Shown here: positions 34,968 through 46,899 of the stretch, in pieces
Layout: each line of letters starts with the position of its first letter
Position numbering within the stretch: the first letter of the stretch is position 1
Source of the DNA: Cryptomeria japonica
Taxonomy: Eukaryota > Streptophyta > Pinopsida > Cupressales > Cupressaceae
Reading direction: 5' to 3'
DNA length: 60,000 bases
Assembly (NCBI RefSeq): GCF_030272615.1
Contig: NC_081409.1
Coordinates: 912,420,340 to 912,480,339, forward strand
Program-made: the position numbers and the translations under genes
The notes under the pieces: model-generated
What the model was told of the DNA's origin: nothing
What the model saw: the letters and a program-made list of their open reading frames with translations, nothing else
The model's database searches: none

Positions 34968-35250
34968 AAAAATCTTAAAAATCATAAAATGTCTTGAAAA
35001 AATCTTAAAAATCATAAAATATCTTGAAAGAATCTTAAAAATCATAAAATGTCTTGAAAGAATCTTAAAATTCATAAAATGTCTTGAAAAAATCTTAAAA
35101 ATCATAAAATGTCTTGAAAAAATCTTAAAAATCATAAAATGTCTTGAAAAAATCTTAAAAATCATAAAATGACCTGAAAAAATCTTAAAAATCATAAAAT
35201 GACCTGAAAAAATCTTAAAAATCATAAAAGGTCCTGAAAAAACCCTAAAA
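34968..35250 (+). repeat. 30-bp minisatellite in element B
   Basis: About nine tandem copies of a 30-bp unit (AAAAAATCTTAAAAATCATA plus AAATGTCTTG). Because 30 is a multiple of three, it leaves long open frames on both strands that are not genes. It passes into a related ~28-bp unit (ATAAAACCCTAAAAATCATA plus AAACATTC) repeated three to four times to 35345. Confidence 0.92.
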
Positions 35251-35345
35251 ATTAAAACATTCATAAAACCCTAAAAATCATAAAACATTCATAAAACCCT
35301 AAAAATCATAAAACATTCATAAAACCCTAAAAATCATAAAACATG

Positions 35346-36345
35346 CAATAAACATTGCGATGACACAAACACTTCGGACAAGCATGCAACTTTGGAACTT
35401 CAACGGACTCATGATGGGACGAGACTTAAATTGATCAAATAGGACAACATCTGATCAACTTATACACCCGAACCCATCAACTGTGAACAAAAAAATCATT
35501 CGACATGAAACATATTGTTTGCTTATTTTCTCTTGGTTGTTTCTGATTTTCCTTTTTCATGACATGTCTTTTAGCTTTTCCAGGATGTCTTTGATTAGAA
35601 AGGCGAGGATGGGGTATGTTCACTTGTTTGATACACACTGAGGACATATTGGTTTGCAATTGGTGTGACTGATTCATTTGGATTTAAATCATATCCAAAT
35701 GATTTTTTGCCTTTTTGCTATAATAAGCTCGATGATGATACAAGCACTTAAAAAGCACAAGAATTCTCATCGCTTTCATATCCTCTTTCTCATCATTCTT
35801 CATAATCATCACTTTTCTCTTCTCATCCTCCTCATCTATCTTTTTCATCATTTCTTTCATCATCTTCTTCCTTCTTCTTATTGCAGCAAGATCAATTAAA
35901 CACTTTATCCAACTGAGGCATGTCTTTGAATCTTTAATCTCTTTTATCAACCACCTTGCTTCTTGCAATCTCAATGCCCTGGATCAATAAATCAATCATT
36001 GGATCACCTTATCTTGCGCTAGCATCAATCCCTATCAGCTTAATCAACTCAATCATCTTAATTAGCTTATCAATTCGGCTATACTGTTCATTTCCATCAA
36101 TTGTTCAGTTACGCCTCATCAACTGTGCATTTTTATCAAATGTACATCTCAATCTAATCACTTGCGCAATATCAATCATCCAATCTTCTCTCTCGTGATC
36201 TATCGAGAGATCAATCTCCATCATTATGTTCAATCATTCTCTCGAGGGGGCATAACCAATCAATCATCATCCTTACCAGGACACCTCTGGGGCATATATC
36301 AGTTGATCATTTTCTTTGAAACAATGCGACATGTTGCATTGTCTC
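35346..36345 (+). other. 3' noncoding region of element B
   Basis: C/T-rich sequence with many CATCAT and TCAATCA phrases. No gene is supported on either strand; the open frames here are products of simple sequence. It ends in the hairpin that borders the PPT. Confidence 0.55.
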
Positions 36346-36359
36346 AAAGAGGGGCAAAA
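36315..36359 (+). promoter_or_regulatory. polypurine tract with overlapping hairpin, element B
   Basis: TTTGAAACAATGC (36315-36327) pairs with GCATTGTCTCAAA (36335-36347) with one mismatch, leaving a seven-base loop. The 3' arm runs straight into the PPT (AAAGAGGGGCAAAA) that ends at the LTR start, 36360. The arrangement matches the one at 3684-3738. Confidence 0.82.
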
Positions 36360-37074
36360 TGTAGACACATAAAAATTTCCATTAATTTGTCCTCATTTAA
36401 TTTCAATTTTCTTCGAATATCGGGCAAGTCCTTATTATTACATTATTATTTCTCCATAATTCATTATTCATAATTTCCATCTTTTATTATATTATTATTA
36501 ATATCTCATCATTTATCCATTAAATTTATTAAATAAAACATTTATCATATTCATTTATACGCCTTCATGCATTCACCTTATATATATTTTTCTGTTTATT
36601 TAATAAAATCCTTAAATATCCCCTCCTACCACTTACCATTTCCCACTTACCATTTCCCATTTACCACTCATCTTCCCTATACCATTCATTTTGCATTATC
36701 CCATATTCATCCCACAACATGAACTCACCTGAAGAAAATCTATTTAAACAAGCCCCTCTCTCTTATTTGAGCATCTCATCTTGATGCGTCAAACTTATGT
36801 CAGTTTGCATTCCAATATCTTGTCATCTTATCCACTATTTTTGCATTCTCAAATCTCCATTTGCTCATAGCTTTTTGCATAAGTGCTTCTGAGAGCAAAT
36901 ATAGATTAAATGTGAAATCTTGAGGAATAGGAGTGCAATGGAGTACAGTTTCATAACATGCATGTGTGTTTCTAGTTTAGATTTCAATTTGCATGTGTGT
37001 GTTTTGTAGGAAAAACTTCATTGTTGGATGCTGGAAGATTGAATCTTGTATTCAATCCATTTCCTCCATCTACA
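36360..37074 (+). repeat. 3' LTR of element B
   Basis: 715 bp from TGTAGACAC to TCTACA. It contains a triplicated ACTTACCATTTCCC-like phrase near 36631-36665 that is missing in the 5' LTR. Confidence 0.92.
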
Positions 37075-37825
37075 AAAACCAGTAAGTACTCCTATGACTA
37101 CCAACTATAAACTATCAAAAAATGATGAATCTCCATCTATTGATGAGACACTTTACCGATCCATGATTGGAAAGCTACAATATGTTGTTCATAGCAGACC
37201 AGACATAGCACATGCAGTAGGTATAGTTGCAAGATTCTCTGCAAATCCTAAGGAAACACACATGACAGCAATCAAAAGAATTTTTAGATACTTGAAAGGC
37301 ACCGAGGATTATGGCTTAGTATATCAGAAAGGAAATGATTTTGATTTAAAAGTTTATACTAATGCTAATTGGGTAGGCAACATTGATGACAGGAAAAGAA
37401 CAAGTGGAGGAGCTTTCTTTTTAGGAGAAAGACTAGTGAGTTGGCTTAGTAAGAAACGAGGATATGTTTCACAGTCAACAGCAGAAGCTGAATACGTTGT
37501 TGCAGCATTAAATTGTACCAACATAGCATGGATCAAACAACTGTTGGAAGGTATAAATGAGAAAGTTATCAAGCCAGTAACTATATTCTGTGACAATACT
37601 AGTGCCATTAACATTTCGAAGAATCCTGTTATGCACTCTAAGACAAAGCACATCTCTATCAAATATCATTATCTTAGAGAAGAAGCTCAAGAGAAGAAAG
37701 TGGTGTTGGAGTATGTTAGCACAAAGGAACAAATAGCAGACATCTTCACCAAGCCACTACCAAGGGACACTTTTGAATATCTCAGAAGTAAGTTAGGGGT
37801 CCTACCCCTATCTTCTACTCACTGA
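37075..37825 (+). pseudogene. copia A RT end and RNase H
   Basis: It resumes copia A pol after element B, with the duplicated AAAAC forming the codon junction (…DSK then PVSTPM). Landmarks: YTNANWVG near 37354 (the usual YTDA with the first Asp now Asn, a likely catalytic loss), SWLSKK near 37440, STAEAEYV near 37480, FCDN near 37588 and ADIFTKPLP near 37737. Stop TGA at 37823-37825. RNase H removes the RNA strand during reverse transcription. Confidence 0.88.
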
Positions 37826-38271
37826 CCGAGTTCGGTGAAAGCATCAATTTGATGACTCTATCGAATATCTTTTAAGAGTTGATGCTGATTTACACACTTT
37901 AGGATGTTTTCTAAAGGTGTACTGGAAACAGTGCAAGATACAATACAGGAAACAGGAATTGAAGACAGAATGCTCTGTCTGAGACTAAGTTGACACATTA
38001 CAACAGGAATTCACTTCATACAGGAAGAAATTATGTCTTAATTCTTTACTTTTTGGCATTGTTGTCAAAGGGGGAGAAGACTGGAGAAGACTAAAGAAGA
38101 TTGAAAAAAAAGCAGAAAAAGAAAGACTGAGAAAAGAGGAGAAGTCTAATGTATGGGGGAGAATTCTAATGACAGGAAGAGAGCATTTCAGAATCTCACA
38201 AACAATTCACAGCAATCCAAATCAATTAGGTCAAATCAATTGGTTTTGCCATCAATGCCAAAGGGGGAGAT
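37826..38271 (+). other. copia A 3' noncoding region and PPT
   Basis: Purine tracts occur near 38064 (CAAAGGGGGAGAAG) and near 38154, and at 38259-38271 next to the LTR. No gene is supported. Confidence 0.75.
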
Positions 38272-39454
38272 TGTTGGCATTTGGCATTATAACAGACAAT
38301 GGGAGATTGTTGGCATTTCAATAAGGATATTGAGAAGGTTGTTGATGATTATGGATATAACTGATTAAGGATGTTTACTATCTTAATATTATTATTTTGT
38401 CATTGGTGTGAAGAAATTGATTTTCTAATTCAGTATGATGTTGCCATGTCTTGAGAAGTATGATTTGATGAGTATAAAGATGTCGGTAAAAGACACAGAA
38501 ATAATATGATGAATAAGGGGATGAATAAGGTATTCAATAGGCAACTATTACCGAGTCAGACAATGATGAGATCATGATGTTTAGATTGTTTTAACATCAT
38601 ACATATGTTGTAAATTGTAAGGTTAATACTATACTATGTTACTGAGCAAAGAACCTAGTCGGTAAACCCTAAGGAACCTAGTCGGTAAACCCCAAGGTTA
38701 TCGCTATCGGTTAATGAAGGTAGAATGTCTACCAAGTAAAGTTTAGTATTCACCGAGTTGTTACCCAATTGTTACCCAGTTGTTACCGAGTTGTAACCGA
38801 GCTGTAACAGAATACATTAAATAGTTACATGTGTTATTTAATGAAGGAAGCTAAAGAGATGGAACTGATTAAATGATTGGTATGTCGTGCATGAAGTTTG
38901 TTAATGAATCTATGGCAAAGGAAAATCAGCATGAAGATCTACAGCGCAGATTGAACTGCATTACACTAGCACAAGTTCCAAGAAATGTATGCAAGTTCCA
39001 AGGTAGGGTAAAAAGTTTTTCAGATCGAAGGATACATTGAACCTAGACAAGTTTGAAGATCTGATGGCTATGATTGATCATGGGAAATGTGATCAAGGAG
39101 ATTAAGCGGTTAGCTAATTGTTTATAAATAGGGAGCTATTGATAAACAATGTATGTGGGCAAATGTATGCACAGGGATGCTACGTAGTGATTATCGAGCA
39201 CAGAAGCTTGAAGACCTGTTTGAATAACAGAGTATAGAAGCCCAGCATATGGACAAGATTAGTTCTATGTCTAGATTGTATTGAGCAAATAAGAATTTTC
39301 TTTAGCATTTTAGATGTGAAGTTGCAGATAGATTTTTATTACTGTTATTTTGTGAAAGTGATAGAAAATCTCTTAATCGAGTGGACTTAACAATCTTATT
39401 TGTAAAACCCTCTAGCAAGGTGACATTCTGATTGAGTGTTTGAAATCCTTTAAC

Positions 39455-40392
39455 TGTTGGCATATGGACACTCCAATGAGACATTGTGTGTGATTGAAGG
39501 TTTTTTCATTGATGGCAACCTTGCAATCCTATGGCACCGGCAAGACATTACACCGGCAAAGCATTACACAGGCAACCTTGCAATCCTATGGCACCGGCAA
39601 GACATTATATCGACAAAGCATTACACAGGCAACCTTGCAATCCTATGGCACCGACAAGACATTATACTGACAAAGCTTTACTCAAATAAAATAGTGCACC
39701 AGCATCAACAAAATCAATCTACACCGGCACCGGCACAGAAGATGTACACCGACACAGAAGGAAATATGTATACCGGCACAGAGGCCGACAGGATTTTTGA
39801 TATGTAATATTTTGTTTATCATTGGAAGCCGACTTGGCAAATTGTAAAATGACTCTTGTATATAAAAGAGATCATTGTAGGTATTTGTAGGAGATGGATA
39901 TAATGTAATAAATAAATTATAAGGCAGACCTAATGTGCAAATTGTAGGTCAAGGGTATATGCAAAGAACAGAGCAAGAACCGGTATTGAATCTGGCATTG
40001 AAGATGCTATTGTAAAGCAGTACAAAATATTGGATTTATGTAAATCCTCATTGTAAGTCAGTGTGACTTCTTGTTGAGCAGTGAGCTCTAGGCAATTGGC
40101 CTTCCTGCATGTGTAGGCCCCTATTGTAAGTAATATTCTCTTATTGGCCAGTAAGTGAATATTGTGGGTCACAAATCCCACCGAGGTTTTTCCCACACCG
40201 GGTTTCCTCGTAAAACATCTTGTGTTATGGTGTTCTTTTCATGTGGATGCTTTTGATTTTGTTATTTGCATTAATTCTTGCATACTGGTATACTGTTACT
40301 TTATATTCTGCATATTCAGTTTTACGAAAATTTCATAACCGGTCAGATACTGATTCATCCCCCCCCTCTTAGTATCTGTGGGAACCCTAACA
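39455..40392 (+). mobile_element. solo copia LTR inside copia A; TSD TTAAC
   Basis: 938 bp from TGTTGGCATATGG to CCCTAACA, flanked by TTAAC at 39450-39454 and 40393-40397. The 5' LTR of A shows the uninterrupted site (near 25998-26002). It holds a 57-bp unit repeated three times (39516-39686), TATATAAAAG at 39859-39868, the GGTTTTTCCC block near 40184 and a C-rich end. No internal region remains, so recombination between two LTRs is the likely origin. Confidence 0.93.
39516..39686 (+). repeat. 57-bp triplicate in solo LTR
   Basis: Three tandem 57-bp units, each starting CAACCTTGCAATCCTATGGC, at 39516, 39573 and 39630. The third is slightly diverged at its end. Confidence 0.93.
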
Positions 40393-40783
40393 TTAACAAG
40401 GTCACTTCTAACAAGGTGGAGATCCTAACAGATCTGAGGGAAATCCCTTAACCGGGTCACATCTAGCAATGTGTTTGTAATCTTTAATAGGATTTTCTTT
40501 TAACTGAGCATACTCTAGAAGAGTATATTTCCTAGTGGGTCCGAAATCCCACAGTGATTTTTCCCTATTTGGGTTTCCACGTTAAATCTAGTGTTATGAG
40601 TAATATGATGTTTATATGCTTTTGAGTTTGCATGTTTAGCAGTTTTGGTTATATTAATGAAGTATATGTTACTAAGGTTGAATCTGATGTTTTTATGGAA
40701 GATTAAGTTTGTATAATTCACCCCCCCCCCTCTCATCTTGTTGGCTATTGGATCTATATGTACATTAAGTATTAGAACTATCA

Positions 40784-43122
40784 ATATGATCTACGCTATC
40801 CTTACTAAAAATGAAAATATCATCTAGATATACCACCATAAATTTACCTATGAAGTCCTTCATCACCTCATTCATGAGCCTCATGAAGTTGCTTGGAGCA
40901 TTGGATAAAACAAATGGCATTACAAGCCATTCATAAAGACCCTTTGTAGTCTTAAATGCAGTTTTGCACTCATCACCCTCCTTAATCCTAATTTTGTGGT
41001 ATCCACTTTTAAGGTCAATCTTGTTAAAGTACTTGGCTTCCCCTAAACAATCCATTAGGTCTTCTATTTTAGGAATTGGAAACCTATATCTGATGGTGAT
41101 CCTATTTACAGCTCTAGAATTAGTACACAATCTCCAAGCACCACCTTTCTTTGGGGCTAACACGACAGGGACAACACAAGGGCTAATGCTTTTCCTAATT
41201 AGGCCTTGGTCTAAAAGCTCTTGGATTTGCTTGGCAATCTCAACATTTTGTTGGGGAGTCATTTTGTAAGCTACCTTATTAGGTAAGGATGCTTTGGGAA
41301 TGAATTATATTTGATGGCTTATGATTCTTTTTGGTGGTAAGGTGGTTGGTCTTCCATCACTCACTATATCTTTGAACTTCTTCAATAGGTCTTGAACCTC
41401 TATTGGCAAATCTGGCTTCTCTTTCTTGTCTTCCTCTTTAGGCTTCATTACTAGTGCAAACCCTATACCTTCACCTTCCTCAAGTATCTTCAAGAACTAT
41501 TTTTCACTCACCAAAAGAACTTTAGGACCTGCTGCCCTCTTTTCACTTTCCTCAAGGATAGACTGAATCTTGAATGTGACTCCATCTTTCTTGAAAGAGT
41601 ATGCATTCTTGGCTCCATCATGAATAGCTTGTCTATCAAATTGTCTGGTCTTCCTAATAGAAGATGGCATGCATCCATGGGTAGGACATCACATAACACT
41701 TTGTACTTATACCTCCCAATGGTAAAATTCACCCATGCTTTCTCATTGACTAGGACATGTTGGCCTCTGTTCAACCAAGTGACTCTATATGGGTTGTTGT
41801 GAGGTATCCTTTGCAATTTGAGCTTACTCACTGCCTCTTCTGACACAATGTTGTCTGTTGACCCTGAATCAATGATCACTTTGCAAACCTTGTCCATAAT
41901 CTTACATTTGATCCTAAATAAGGACCTTCTTTGGCTTGGCTCTTCTCTGACCAGTTCTTTGATCAAAGTTCTCCTTATCTTCAAGGTCTGACTCTTCTTG
42001 AAGATAGTTCACTCTCCTTTCACCACCTTGTGATGATGATCCCTTCTCTGGACACCTATATGTTGGGTGACCAAGTTGGTTGCAATGGTAACACCTTATT
42101 GTTGCAAAATATGAGGAACCTCTACCTTGTCCACTAGATCTTCCTCTAAAACCACTGTTTGATCCCCTTCCTCTATTGAATCCTCCTTTACTAGTGTCAC
42201 TCTCTTGCTGCTCAGTGAGTTTAGACTCACCTTGTGTTCCTTGTTCAGAACTTCTTCCTCCAAAGCCTCTCCTATGGCCTCTATTATCTTTTCCTCTACC
42301 TCTGCCCCTATTGCTACTTTAATCATGTCTTCTTTTCAATTTTTCTTCCACCTTAAGGACAAGTTGATAGGTTGGATGAATTGCCTTTGGACTCATTAAA
42401 CTGATTTCTTCTTGGATGCTCCACCATAGACCATTTAGGTACCTAGCATCTTTGAGACTCTCTTCTTCCACTGCATGAGATCTAAGGCTAAGTTTATGGA
42501 ACTCCTCCATATAACTACTGACATCAAGGTCTTTTTGTCTTAAGTTTTGTCTCTTCCTATGAATTTGCACTTCATAGTCATCAGGGAGATAGACTTCTTT
42601 GATTTTGACTAACATCCATTTCCAAGAAGAGATGGGTGCTTTGCCCATTTTCTTCCTCTCATCTTGCACAAATTTCCACCATGTGAGAGCAGCTCCTCTT
42701 ATTCTTGACTTGGCCACTTTGACTCTTTGGGCTTCATTTATGCCTTCACATTCAAAATGGATCACCATGCCTTCTATCCATTCTAGGACCACTTCTGCCT
42801 CCATCTTACCAGTGAACAATGGCAATCCTTCTAGTGAATTACCACTTAAGGCCTTCAATGCCTTTAGGAAAGGTTCTTGTTCTAGGACAGGATCAGGTTC
42901 AGGCACCTTGTCTATCTCTGACACTTCTTTACCCTTCCCTTCTGCTCCTTCAACATTTACCAACACTTCATCTGCCTTGGTTTCAATCTCACCAAGCTTA
43001 CTTTCCAATTCAATCAACTTCTCCTTCAGGAGTCTATTCTCTTCTTCCCGATCATCCACTTTCTTTTTCAAATCTACATTGGTCACCATGTTGTTATCTC
43101 CTAAAAAATCCACTAAGGACAT
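40784..43122 (-). pseudogene. chromovirus gag, protease and first part of RT
   Basis: Reading leftwards: Gag from ATG at 43122 with a coiled-coil start and a retrotransposon Gag domain (LTWWKFVQDE near 42690), ending in a stop at 42319. A CCHC knuckle (CYHCNQLGHPTYRC) lies near 42100-42060 in another register. The protease has D-S-G-S near 41870 and LLGRP near 41660. After frame changes and stops (41508, 41305), RT starts around 41250 and shows KIDLKSGYH near 41025 and YLDD near 40830, the catalytic pair. RT is cut at 40784 by copia A and continues at 24865. At least three register changes and several stops make it nonfunctional. Order and the tRNA-Met primer site fit a Ty3/gypsy chromovirus. 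Confidence 0.85.
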
Positions 43123-43147
43123 CTACTCACCTAGAGCAAATCTTATA

Positions 43148-43160
43148 GGCTCTGATACCA
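43148..43160 (-). promoter_or_regulatory. primer-binding site of the chromovirus
   Basis: The minus strand reads TGGTATCAGAGCC a few bases inside the 5' LTR border (43164). It fixes the element's orientation. Confidence 0.9.
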
Positions 43161-43478
43161 ATTTGATGGGGTTCTCCTAGCTTGCTCACACTTCACCTAG
43201 CTGGCGTTGCTCAATTCCACCAACTCTCCAGGTCTAGTTATGCTCTAAGACCTCCAAGTCCTTCTCAATCTCTTCTAGGGCTTGCTTCTTGTCAATTTCA
43301 AGGTGTATACTTCTAGTATTTAACTAGGAACCCTACCAATTCATATTGTTTCCCATGTGCTCATTATGGTTGTCTTGGCTTGAACTTGTCAATTTGAACT
43401 CCTACTATTGTGAGTTGATGCAGAGGTGGCTTTTAACATGATTTTAATACCTTTTGGGTCCATTTGAGGTTTGCATTC

Positions 43479-45645
43479 TGATAGGGAGCTTACTAGGAAA
43501 GCGCTCACAAGGCTAATTTTGTTCAATAAGGGTCAATTTATTAGCCAAAGACTTGTAGAGTTTGTTGTGTATGACTACTCAATCTATCTTGTTGTTGTAA
43601 TGCCAAGTAATCCATGGTTTACTTGTCTAATAAAATCCCTTTTTGGTGACAACTCTCGCCCATCCACAGATATACTCAAAATGCTTATTCCTTCCAACTA
43701 CACTTTCTCATGCTTGGCTCTTGGGGCCTTCAACCTTAGGTTTCAGAGTGAACTAGGGTCTTCCACAATGTAAATGCAGGGGTAGTATGGTATTTCTCAC
43801 CTTTGAATGCTCACCATTTTGTTTGAGCTCTTTAACCTTGGCTTGCTCAAATTCACTAACAAAGCTCACCTACCCCCAAATGAGGCTGCACACTGTCTAA
43901 GGATCCCAAGTAACACTTGTTGGACTGCTTGGATTTTCCTCTTTATGTTTCATAAGCCCAAAGTTTCATTTTTCCATCGGGTTTATGCATTTGACAAAAA
44001 AACAGTCTTTTTGTGTGTTATGCAACAATGGGCTACTAGCCCGTGGAGGCCTAATTGGCCCTTTTTTTCCTCACCTAGCCCAACGATGGGTATTTCCACA
44101 TAGGAGCTTATTTTGGATGGTGTTTATGAGGTCTATGATTGAATATTTTCAAGGTTTAGCCCACTGTTTGTGCAGGTTTAGGACTGTCCACCTTTTGTGG
44201 CATATTTAAAGGGTTTGGTAGGGTTTGGAGCAAGTAATTTTGGAAAGTCTCTCTAAAACCACTCTTCAAGCCTCCACAATGGCTTAGGAACTCTGCCACA
44301 TCATAAGGAACCTTCCCCTATTTCTTCCCTACAATCAAAATGTCAAACACTTGGCAAGCAAGTGGGAAAACAGTAAATTGCCCCTGTCACTGTCCTTTTT
44401 CTGCCTTTTACCAGTCAGCAACATTTGCACTTTGAGACCTGTAAGAATGAAGAGTTTGGAATTGGGAAAACACCTAAATGAGGTCTTCAAATATGTAACA
44501 CACCACCTATTACATTTCCTTCAAGATTCAAGGCTTGGATTATGCTCTTCAAGCATTCCATGGACATTTTGCCATATACAATTCATGAAAACAGTGAACT
44601 CACTGTTTGATTACAAAATGAGAAAGATTTAAGTAAGAAAAAGCTAAAATAGCCATCCAAGAAGATACTCAATTCCCTTGGCCAAATTTCTAGGCCCTTG
44701 TCACATTTATTTTCTCACCCAAATTACTTTTGAGTGCAACCTTTGAGTTTTGTTCAAGCTACTAGCCAAATGACAAACACTTGCCTAGTATTCACTCAAT
44801 TGCATATTCCAAACACCACCCTAGAAAAAAATGAAAGATATGTACATTATATACACATGAATCAACTTGGAAGATTCCATTGGAGGGATCCTAGACCTGG
44901 ATCAACCAAGTTGATGCATTTTACAACTCCAAACCCCTGGCAAGGCAGCAGGTACACAGTTTACAAATATTTTTGTACAAACACCTTGCAAATGAAAAAC
45001 CAATGAAAAAATTACATGAGAAGATTTATTACATCAACATTTCAACTTCCAAGAAGGTACAGTACATATTTGTACAGCTACAGTACGGACTGTTATTCAA
45101 AAGGAAGGAAAAACAGTCATAAAAACCAAAAAAGCATGATTTCAATTAAGATTCTCTTGTAAGTACAATAACCAACCCTTTCCAAGGAAAAGGGAGGCCT
45201 TATATAGTTTCTCCATTTGGTTTTCAATCCCTAGTATGGACATGAGGCTTCAAGAACTTCATTTTGCAAGAAAATGACAATTTTTGACAACTTTTCAAGT
45301 CAAATGACAACTTTTCTTGCTCAAAAAGGCATGTTTGACAACCTAGCCTTATCAACTTGCCTAAACAAATTGGACATGCTTAAAAACACTAAAAAAACAT
45401 TTTTCAATTCTCTTGAAGACATTAGGAGACCTTTTTGGCAATTTTTCACATTTTTGCCAAAAATTGTCAACTTAAGGCCTAAAAGGCAAAACTTGATCTC
45501 TAGAGCCCAAAATGAGATCAAAACCACTAAACATGACCCAAAACAACCTAAAACAAAATAATAAACCTAAAACAAGACTTTACAAACATAAAAGCATTAA
45601 ATACTCAAAAATGGGAGTTTTACTTAACTAGGTGCTCCTGCACCA
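43479..45645 (-). mobile_element. solo LTR of a related gypsy family; TSD CATTC/CATCC
   Basis: 2167 bp from TGATAGGGAGC to GGTGCTCCTGCACCA. The right end is identical to the end of the host chromovirus LTR and the left end is similar, while most of the middle differs. Flanks are CATTC (43474-43478) and CATCC (45646-45650), one mismatch; the other chromovirus LTR shows CATCC unduplicated near 22814. No gene is supported inside; short open frames there are unconvincing. Confidence 0.85.
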
Positions 45646-45729
45646 CATCCATTTGCTTTCTTACCGATTTCACCATTTTGCCTCCAAAATCTAGTTTTCT
45701 AGGGCTTAGAGGAAAATGGTCCAAAAGAC

Positions 45730-46849
45730 TATTGGAATTTTGATGATGTTTTGATTGTCATTTATGGACACACACTTTCTTGATGTATGAGTTATTCTCA
45801 ACCGGTAATTGCTCCAACCGGTATTGTGTATTATTGAATGTATAGTCTTTAGACTATCGATGTTTTACAGAAAATGGTTTACTGGTCACAGCTTGACTGA
45901 AGAGCTCAAGCGGTATGGAGAACCCAAGCGGTTCAAGGATCTCAAGTAGTACGAAGGAACCAAGTGGTAGTGAACTTTTGATCGGAACACTTTGATTTAC
46001 TAGTCTTCATTTTTGACAACCGATAATCGGTATATTGTATTAACCGGTACTCCTCTGTGATGAGTTATCATCCACCAACACTTTGGCTGTGATTTTGTGT
46101 CGTGTTATCAAATGTGTCCAGATGCATTGAACCTAGGAACTTGTAGTCTAATCCTATTGGACCGACATGAAATCGATTTCCTTTATAAGGATATCATGTC
46201 TAGGGTTTGCATGTAAGAGATGTGTGATAGAAAAGGTTATGTGCGATCATTGAAGAGAACATTAGGTCTATGTGAAGAGATAGAGTGTGGAGATATTGAA
46301 GAGTGAAGTAATGCTGAAATGCATTAACATGAGTTGTCAAGGATCTAACCAAGCATATTGTGCTAATATCTAGATCACTTGCTTGTTGATTACTAATATC
46401 TTCGACAAGTCTGAAACCCTTAACCGGGTAGGCCCAACAAAGCCTTTGTAAATCCTAAACAAGGTGGTTCACAACTGGGGATCTGAAATCCTTTAACAAG
46501 GTAGTCTTTAATAGGACTTATCTCCTAACAAAGATCTAGATTCCTAACAGGATCTGTTCTGGTGAAGAACATTGTATAACCTTAACCAGTCTGGTTTCTA
46601 TTCTGCAGATCGTTACTTGTGAGTTTCTGCTCACCGTGGTTTTTCCCATTTGGGTTTCCATGTCAAATATCTTGTGTTATGGTGATTGTGCTCTTGTGGG
46701 TGAATGCTCTGTTTTCTATTTGGTTTGCATTTATCTTAACCAGTTTATTAGTGAATCTTCTGTACCGGTTATCTGCTAAATTGTTTAGAAGTTTGTTTAT
46801 AGTATTTTTTGGTATACTAATTCACCCCCCTCCCTCTTAGTATTCATCA
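45730..46849 (+). repeat. 5' LTR of element N
   Basis: 1120 bp; start mutated to TATTGG. TATAAGG at 46184-46190, the GGTTTTTCCC...GGGTTTCCA block near 46638, C-rich end TTCACCCCCC near 46821, last bases TTCATCA. Confidence 0.9.
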
Positions 46850-46851
46850 AT

Positions 46852-46864
46852 TGGTATCATAGCC
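46852..46864 (+). promoter_or_regulatory. primer-binding site of element N
   Basis: TGGTATCATAGCC, one base off the initiator Met tRNA site, two bases after the LTR. Confidence 0.85.
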
Positions 46865-46899
46865 AACCTTTCTATAAGTCTAACCACTTGGAAGGAGAT

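Larger units (their letters stand above)
29894..37074 (+). mobile_element. non-autonomous Tat-like element B inside copia A; TSD AAAAC
   Basis: The element is 7181 bp with terminal repeats starting TGTAGACAC (29894 and 36360) and a perfect duplication AAAAC (29889-29893, 37075-37079). Plus orientation is shown by a PPT at 36346-36359 and the coding direction. It has a Gag-like ORF with stops, long simple-sequence regions and no RT or integrase. The LTR start TGTAG, the PPT with overlapping hairpin and the Gag C-terminal motif all resemble the element at 2141-10692, so both belong to RT-less Tat/Ogre-type families. It is at the fourth nesting level. Confidence 0.92.
24866..40783 (+). mobile_element. 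copia element A, nearly complete, with two nested insertions; TSD ATATG
   Basis: The LTRs at 24866-26393 and 38272-40783 match once a solo LTR (39455-40392) is removed from the second. The unit is flanked by ATATG at 24861-24865 and 40784-40788. It carries the primer site, a UBN2-type Gag, zinc knuckle, protease, integrase, RT and RNase H in copia order, with only a few lesions (frameshift near 27797, stop near 27837, frameshift near 29635) apart from the insertion of element B at 29893. Removing B restores the reading across the site. It is the best-preserved autonomous-type element in the window and is younger than the chromovirus it interrupts. Confidence 0.92.
38272..40783 (+). repeat. 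3' LTR of copia A, split by a solo LTR
   Basis: It matches 24866-26393. It has an extra AACCTAGTCGGTAAACCC duplication near 38651-38690 and an expanded TTGTTACC tract near 38757. It is interrupted at 39455-40392; the remainder resumes at 40398. Confidence 0.9.

Noticed and set aside
34900-35264. Overlapping ~90-115 codon frames on both strands
   Set aside because: They are produced by a 30-bp tandem repeat whose length is a multiple of three; they have no gene-like composition.
34968-35345. CRISPR-like array
   Set aside because: Units are contiguous, with no unique spacers, and the context is a plant retrotransposon.
39457-39807. 116-codon plus frame with repeated residues
   Set aside because: Explained by the 57-bp triplicate in a solo LTR.
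42599-43180. 193-codon plus-strand frame
   Set aside because: Antisense to the chromovirus Gag, which has recognisable domain text on the minus strand.
44351-45561. Possible small genes in the 43479-45645 segment
   Set aside because: Frames are short, lack motifs and lie within a solo LTR bounded by a target duplication.
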